Origin: an uncultured Bacteroidota bacterium
GTDB lineage: Bacteria > Bacteroidota > Bacteroidia > Flavobacteriales_D > Sanyastnellaceae
Assembly (NCBI GenBank): GCA_903932685.1
Contig: CAIZGX010000061.1
Location: 1-41,090, forward strand
Length of the DNA stretch: 41,090 nt
Reading direction: 5' to 3'
This document shows, piece after piece, positions 38,188 through 41,090 of the stretch. Positions within the stretch are counted from its first letter, which is position 1. Each line of letters starts with the position of its first letter. Below the pieces are notes generated by a model. It worked only from the letters and a program-made list of their open reading frames with translations, had not been told where the DNA came from and did not search any database. Position numbers and translations under genes: made by a program.

Positions 38188-40079
38188 TAGCTGAATAAAT
38201 TGAATGTGAGAAGCGCGAGCGTGTATGCCATGAAGCCCATGTAGCCCATTTGAATGAGCGGCCACTTCCACGATTTGGTTTCGCGTTTTACTGCGGCAAA
38301 GGTGGCCATGCACTGCATTGCGAAGACGTAGAACACCATGAGTGATAGTCCAGATGCGAGAGAGTATGCTGGCTTTCCGGTTTGAAGGTTTATGTCTTCG
38401 CGCATGCGTTGAAGAAGCGATTCGTCTTCCTCATAGTTTTCTCCAGCGCTATACAACGTTGCCATGGTTCCAACGAATACTTCTCGCGCTGCGAAAGAGG
38501 TCAACAACGAAACGGTCATCTTCCAGTCGTATCCTAACGGCGCGAAAACCGGAGCGATTGTTTTTCCAGCTTGACCCAAATACGATTCTTCTATTTGTGT
38601 TTTTCCTTGAGCCACTTGCTCTTCGTTTATTTTCGGGAAGGCAGCAAAAGCCCACAGGACAATGGATATGGCCAAAATAATTTTTCCTGCATCGAAAACA
38701 AACGCTTGAACTTTTTCCTTCAGATGAAGCAAAATATTCTTCCATCGCGGCCAGCGGTATTCCGGTAATTCAAGCAATAAAAAACTCTTCTCTTTCGAGC
38801 GAATGAATTTGTTCATGACCATGGCTACCAACAGAGCGCCTATGACACCCAAGGCATACATGGCAAAGAGAACAGTTCCTTGAAGACCTATAAATCCGTA
38901 CATGTATGTATTCGGAATCACCAAGTAAATGAGCAAAACGAAAACGGGAATTCGCGCTGAGCAACTGATCAGCGGAGAAACAAGAATCGTGATTAAGCGC
39001 TCTTTCGGATTTCCAATTACTCGCGTTGAAAGAATTGCCGGAATGGCGCATGCAGCGCTGGATACAAGGGGCACAATGCTTCTTCCGTTCAAACCAAACG
39101 GACGCACCAATCGATCCATAATGAAGACCACGCGCGTCATGTAACCAGTCTCTTCCAAGACGCCTAAAAAGAAAAATAGAATGGCAATTTGCGGAACGAA
39201 GATGAGCACACCTCCTACCCCAGGAACAATGCCTTGGGTAATAAGATCTGTGAATATGCCTTCAGGCATTTTCGTTTGAAGGTATTGACTAAAATTCAGA
39301 AACACGCTATCGATCCAATCCATGGGAATAGCAGAAATGCTGAACATGAATTGAAAAATGAGGAACAACACAATGCCGAAAAAGGCGTAGCCTAAAATCG
39401 GATGCACCAATAGTTTATCCACTTTCGTGGTGAATGAATGTCGAGTTACTCCAACAAACGAAGGAACCTCTTTCAATCGGTTTACAATGGTTGTCTTTCT
39501 ACTTTCCGCATCTCTTCTGGCTTCCGCGATGTTCAGATTTTCTTTCAGTGGGAAGGAAATAAATTTCTCAACGGGTTGAATGTTACATGCTGAAATGAAA
39601 TCGATCAGCGCTTGCTTCCCCTCGCCTGTTCTTCCGTTGATTTTCAAAAACGGAATTTGATTGAAGGCGTTGGTTAGTTCTTGCGGACTGACTGACTTCC
39701 CAATGAGCATGTCGTTCATGGTAAGGACGCCAATAACGGGAATATCGAGGTCGCTGATTTGTGTAAGGATAACCAGGTTCCGTTCAAGGTTTGTGACGTC
39801 TACCGTCACGACAACCAGTTCAGGAAAGTCAGCGTGTTGTTTGTTGTGAAGAATTTCCGAAACAATTTTCTCTTCTTCGGAGTATGCGTTCAGGCTGTAT
39901 GCACCGGGAAGATCGAGCAGTTCAGCCACTCTTCCATCGGGTAGATTGAATTTCCCCCAATGTTTTTCCACGGTCACCCCGGGGAAGTTTCCCACTTGTT
40001 GATTCATGCCTGTAAGCAGGTTGAACAACGAGGTCTTGGCTGTATTCGGGCTGCCGACTAGGGCAATTTTAGTACACAT
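38187..40079 (-). CDS. feoB: Ferrous iron transporter FeoB with atypical G-domain
   Basis: 630 aa, on the short side for FeoB. N-terminal G domain (1-165), linker, then membrane core with about ten helices including two Gate repeats (GVGGVLIFVPQIAILFFFLGVLEETGYM; CSARIPVF). G3 DLPG (56-59) is normal. G1 reads GSPNTAKT (9-16), Ala replacing the Gly before Lys, and G4 reads TMND (120-123) instead of NxxD, so GTP handling may differ. It imports Fe(II) across the inner membrane. 6 nt after feoA. Confidence 0.93.
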   Translation of the reverse strand: MCTKIALVGSPNTAKTSLFNLLTGMNQQVGNFPGVTVEKHWGKFNLPDGRVAELLDLPGAYSLNAYSEEEKIVSEILHNKQHADFPELVVVTVDVTNLERNLVILTQISDLDIPVIGVLTMNDMLIGKSVSPQELTNAFNQIPFLKINGRTGEGKQALIDFISACNIQPVEKFISFPLKENLNIAEARRDAESRKTTIVNRLKEVPSFVGVTRHSFTTKVDKLLVHPILGYAFFGIVLFLIFQFMFSISAIPMDWIDSVFLNFSQYLQTKMPEGIFTDLITQGIVPGVGGVLIFVPQIAILFFFLGVLEETGYMTRVVFIMDRLVRPFGLNGRSIVPLVSSAACAIPAILSTRVIGNPKERLITILVSPLISCSARIPVFVLLIYLVIPNTYMYGFIGLQGTVLFAMYALGVIGALLVAMVMNKFIRSKEKSFLLLELPEYRWPRWKNILLHLKEKVQAFVFDAGKIILAISIVLWAFAAFPKINEEQVAQGKTQIEESYLGQAGKTIAPVFAPLGYDWKMTVSLLTSFAAREVFVGTMATLYSAGENYEEDESLLQRMREDINLQTGKPAYSLASGLSLMVFYVFAMQCMATFAAVKRETKSWKWPLIQMGYMGFMAYTLALLTFNLFS

Positions 40080-40085
40080 GTTTTC

Positions 40086-40313
40086 TTAGCAATCGATGGT
40101 CTCTATGAGCGAGGCCTCGTCTTCGCGCAGCGAAAGTACGGCGCCACCGGCATCAATTGCAAATGGTCCACGGAAAGGGGCTCTGAAGAGCACTTGCACG
40201 CGCTTCCCTGGGTAAAAACCCATCTCAATGAGTTTCGCTCCCATGGCATGTTCGGCCACACTCACAATTTGTGCGTATTGTCCGGGTAGGTATTGCGCCA
40301 ACGTCTTTTTCAC
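40086..40313 (-). CDS. feoA: FeoA, SH3-like iron transport accessory protein
   Basis: 75 aa from GTG 40313. Typical FeoA: LAQYLPGQYAQIVSV, then MGAKLIEMGFYPGKRVQVL and a C-terminal LSLREDEASLIET. It is thought to bind and regulate FeoB. First gene of feoA-feoB-small protein. A TAAATTTG element ends 4 nt before the GTG. Confidence 0.94.
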   Translation of the reverse strand: MKKTLAQYLPGQYAQIVSVAEHAMGAKLIEMGFYPGKRVQVLFRAPFRGPFAIDAGGAVLSLREDEASLIETIDC

Positions 40314-40317
40314 CTTA

Positions 40318-40325
40318 CAAATTTA
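40318..40325 (-). promoter_or_regulatory. -7 promoter element TAAATTTG of feo
   Basis: Exact TAnnTTTG on the minus strand, four bases before the feoA GTG: near-leaderless start. Confidence 0.65.
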
Positions 40326-40346
40326 CTTTATCGGTAAGGAAGGGCT

Positions 40347-40364
40347 ATACCTTAAAAAAGGTAT
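40347..40364. promoter_or_regulatory. Candidate operator upstream of feoA
   Basis: ATACCTT-AAAA-AAGGTAT, a perfect 7-bp inverted repeat 21 bp upstream of the feoA -7 element, where an activator or the -33 region would lie. It could bind an iron-responsive regulator; this is inference from position only. Confidence 0.4.
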
Positions 40365-40382
40365 TTGGAGCTTCGCAATTGG

Positions 40383-40742
40383 AAAACCGAAGGTTTTATT
40401 CCTACTTCGTAATTGGAACTCCGTTATTGAAAATCCTTCGGATTTATTCCTACTACGTAATTGGAAAATCGGAGATTTTATTCCTACGATGTAATTGGAA
40501 CTACGTTATTGGAAATCCTCCGGATTTATTCCTACTACGTAATTGGAAAATCGGAGATTTTATTCCTACGATGTAATTGGAACTACGTTATTCTCAATCC
40601 ACGAATTAACTGATACGCGAAATCAATTGTGAAACAGGAATTACGAAGTAGGTATTACAAAGTAGGAATTATGAAATAGGAATAAATCCGACGGATTTCC
40701 CATTACGTAGTAGGAATAACGTAGTTCCAATAACGAAGTTCA
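40383..40742 (+). repeat. Mini-hairpin array K (ATTGG/ATTCC linkers), two opposed arms
   Basis: This fills most of the 465-bp gap between feoA and the tRNA. Left arm 40383-40589: 13 hairpins, including AAAACC-GAA-GGTTTT (40383), TAC-TTC-GTA (40403), AAC-TCC-GTT (40417), AAATCC-TTC-GGATTT (40431), AAAATC-GGA-GATTTT (40465) and TAC-GAT-GTA (40485). Bases 40431-40507 are repeated at 40513-40589 (82-bp period) with one loop change, TTC to TCC. Right arm 40642-40740: seven hairpins with inverted polarity, loops GAA, AAA, GAA, GAC, GTA, GTA, GAA and GGAAT linkers. Bases 40590-40641 between the arms are unstructured. Confidence 0.92.
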
Positions 40743-40753
40743 ACCATCCTCCG

Positions 40754-40761
40754 TATATTTG
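40754..40761 (+). promoter_or_regulatory. -7 promoter element TATATTTG of the tRNA
   Basis: Exact TAnnTTTG, 17 nt before the mature tRNA 5' end. Confidence 0.7.
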
Positions 40762-40778
40762 CCTCTCTCTTTGAGGAA

Positions 40779-40852
<74 letters not shown>

Positions 40853-40861
40853 CTTAAAATT

Positions 40862-40905
40862 CCCGTAAGTTATTCATTTTGAACTTCTTACGGGTTTTTA
40901 TTTTC
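40862..40905 (+). terminator. Rho-independent terminator after tRNA-Ala
   Basis: CCCGTAAG (40862-40869) pairs with CTTACGGG (40887-40894), followed by TTTTTATTTT. The long loop contains a further AAGTT/AACTT pairing. Confidence 0.88.
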
Positions 40906-41090
40906 AGTTTATGCCACATTTATGCCACATTTTCGGGGTTTGGATTGAAAAACCATTTCCATTTAACGCTTCTTTGTTTTGATATTTCGATCTGAAAATT
41001 CACTTTTGAAAATCGCCTTTCATTCTTGAGACAAGATAATCATTCCGTCTGGAATTTAAAAATTGGGAATATCTTTCTTCGGTCTCACTG
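40906..41090. other. Tail of window: tandem 11-mer and no recognised gene
   Basis: ATGCCACATTT occurs twice in perfect tandem (40911-40921, 40922-40932). On the minus strand this region reads KMWHKCGIN then stop, a peptide style I associate with the ends of tyrosine-recombinase genes next to tRNAs, but the open frame is short. A minus-strand frame open from 41089 to a TGA at 41000-41002 (containing NSRRNDYLVSRMKGDFQK) might be the 3' end of a gene outside the window. I cannot identify either. Confidence 0.3.

Noticed and set aside
38188-38313. Longer N-terminus for the small feo protein
   Set aside because: It lies entirely within feoB in another frame; the ATG overlapping the feoB stop gives a typical small Cys-rich protein.
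40228-40576. Open frames through array K (88 and 101 aa, repeating peptides such as NWKIGDF)
   Set aside because: They are translations of the repeat array starting inside feoA; the period is not conserved as protein.

Overview
The window is a chromosomal segment of a member of the Bacteroidota, most likely order Flavobacteriales. The evidence is the gene content: a gldF-type gliding transporter subunit, type IX secretion (T9SS) C-terminal domains of both type A and type B, DUF3276, DUF3127, and a split PDH E1 beta gene. Many genes also carry the Bacteroidota -7 promoter element TAnnTTTG. I see no prophage, transposase, CRISPR array or rRNA. One tRNA-Ala (GGC) lies near the right end.

Layout. 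1-7.6 kb: acyl-CoA and housekeeping metabolism on the + strand (3-hydroxyacyl-CoA dehydrogenase with a damaged N-terminus, DUF3276/PUR protein, RsmI-like methyltransferase, low-MW phosphatase, arginase, etfB-etfA, bifunctional nuclease, purE, flavin-reductase-like protein). 7.6-10.9 kb: a NupG-like transporter, an SSB-like DUF3127 protein, a WYL regulator and a small unknown protein. 10.9-16.1 kb: a cytochrome c maturation operon ccmB-C-D-E-F, with the Cys-type CcmE and no ccmA, ccmG or ccmH nearby. 16.3-24.0 kb: an OlsF-like bifunctional acyltransferase, a RecB-type nuclease, pdhB, and the operon purB - MsbA-like exporter - gldF. 24.1-37.9 kb: an accessory, loosely packed region holding an MBL hydrolase, T9SS cargo, two orphan LivJ-like lipoproteins, a Pycsar-effector-like membrane protein, an S33 peptidase, a pirin, a fused MNT-HEPN toxin/antitoxin, higBA and membrane or unknown proteins. 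38.1-40.3 kb: feoA-feoB-small Cys protein (ferrous iron uptake). 40.78 kb: tRNA-Ala.

The most unusual content is non-coding. Eleven of the larger intergenic gaps are filled with strings of tiny perfect hairpins (3-8 bp stems, mostly exactly 3-nt loops) separated by a fixed 4-5-nt linker: ATTC/GAAT in one class, ATTGG/ATTCC/GTTGG in a second, TTGA/TCAA in a third. Stem sequences differ from hairpin to hairpin but remain self-complementary. By hand count about three quarters of roughly 105 loops are GNA on one strand (TNC on the other), usually closed by C-G, which is the signature of the hyper-stable DNA mini-hairpin d(C-GNA-G). Six of the gaps also hold a polypyrimidine tract built from exact 10-nt units, always with pyrimidines on the + strand. 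These elements abut or contain stop codons and avoid the short gaps inside operons. I know of no named element with this architecture, and I regard them as the candidate undescribed system here.

A second theme is expression: at least seven genes start only 3-5 nt after a TAnnTTYG-type element, so their mRNAs should be leaderless or nearly so.
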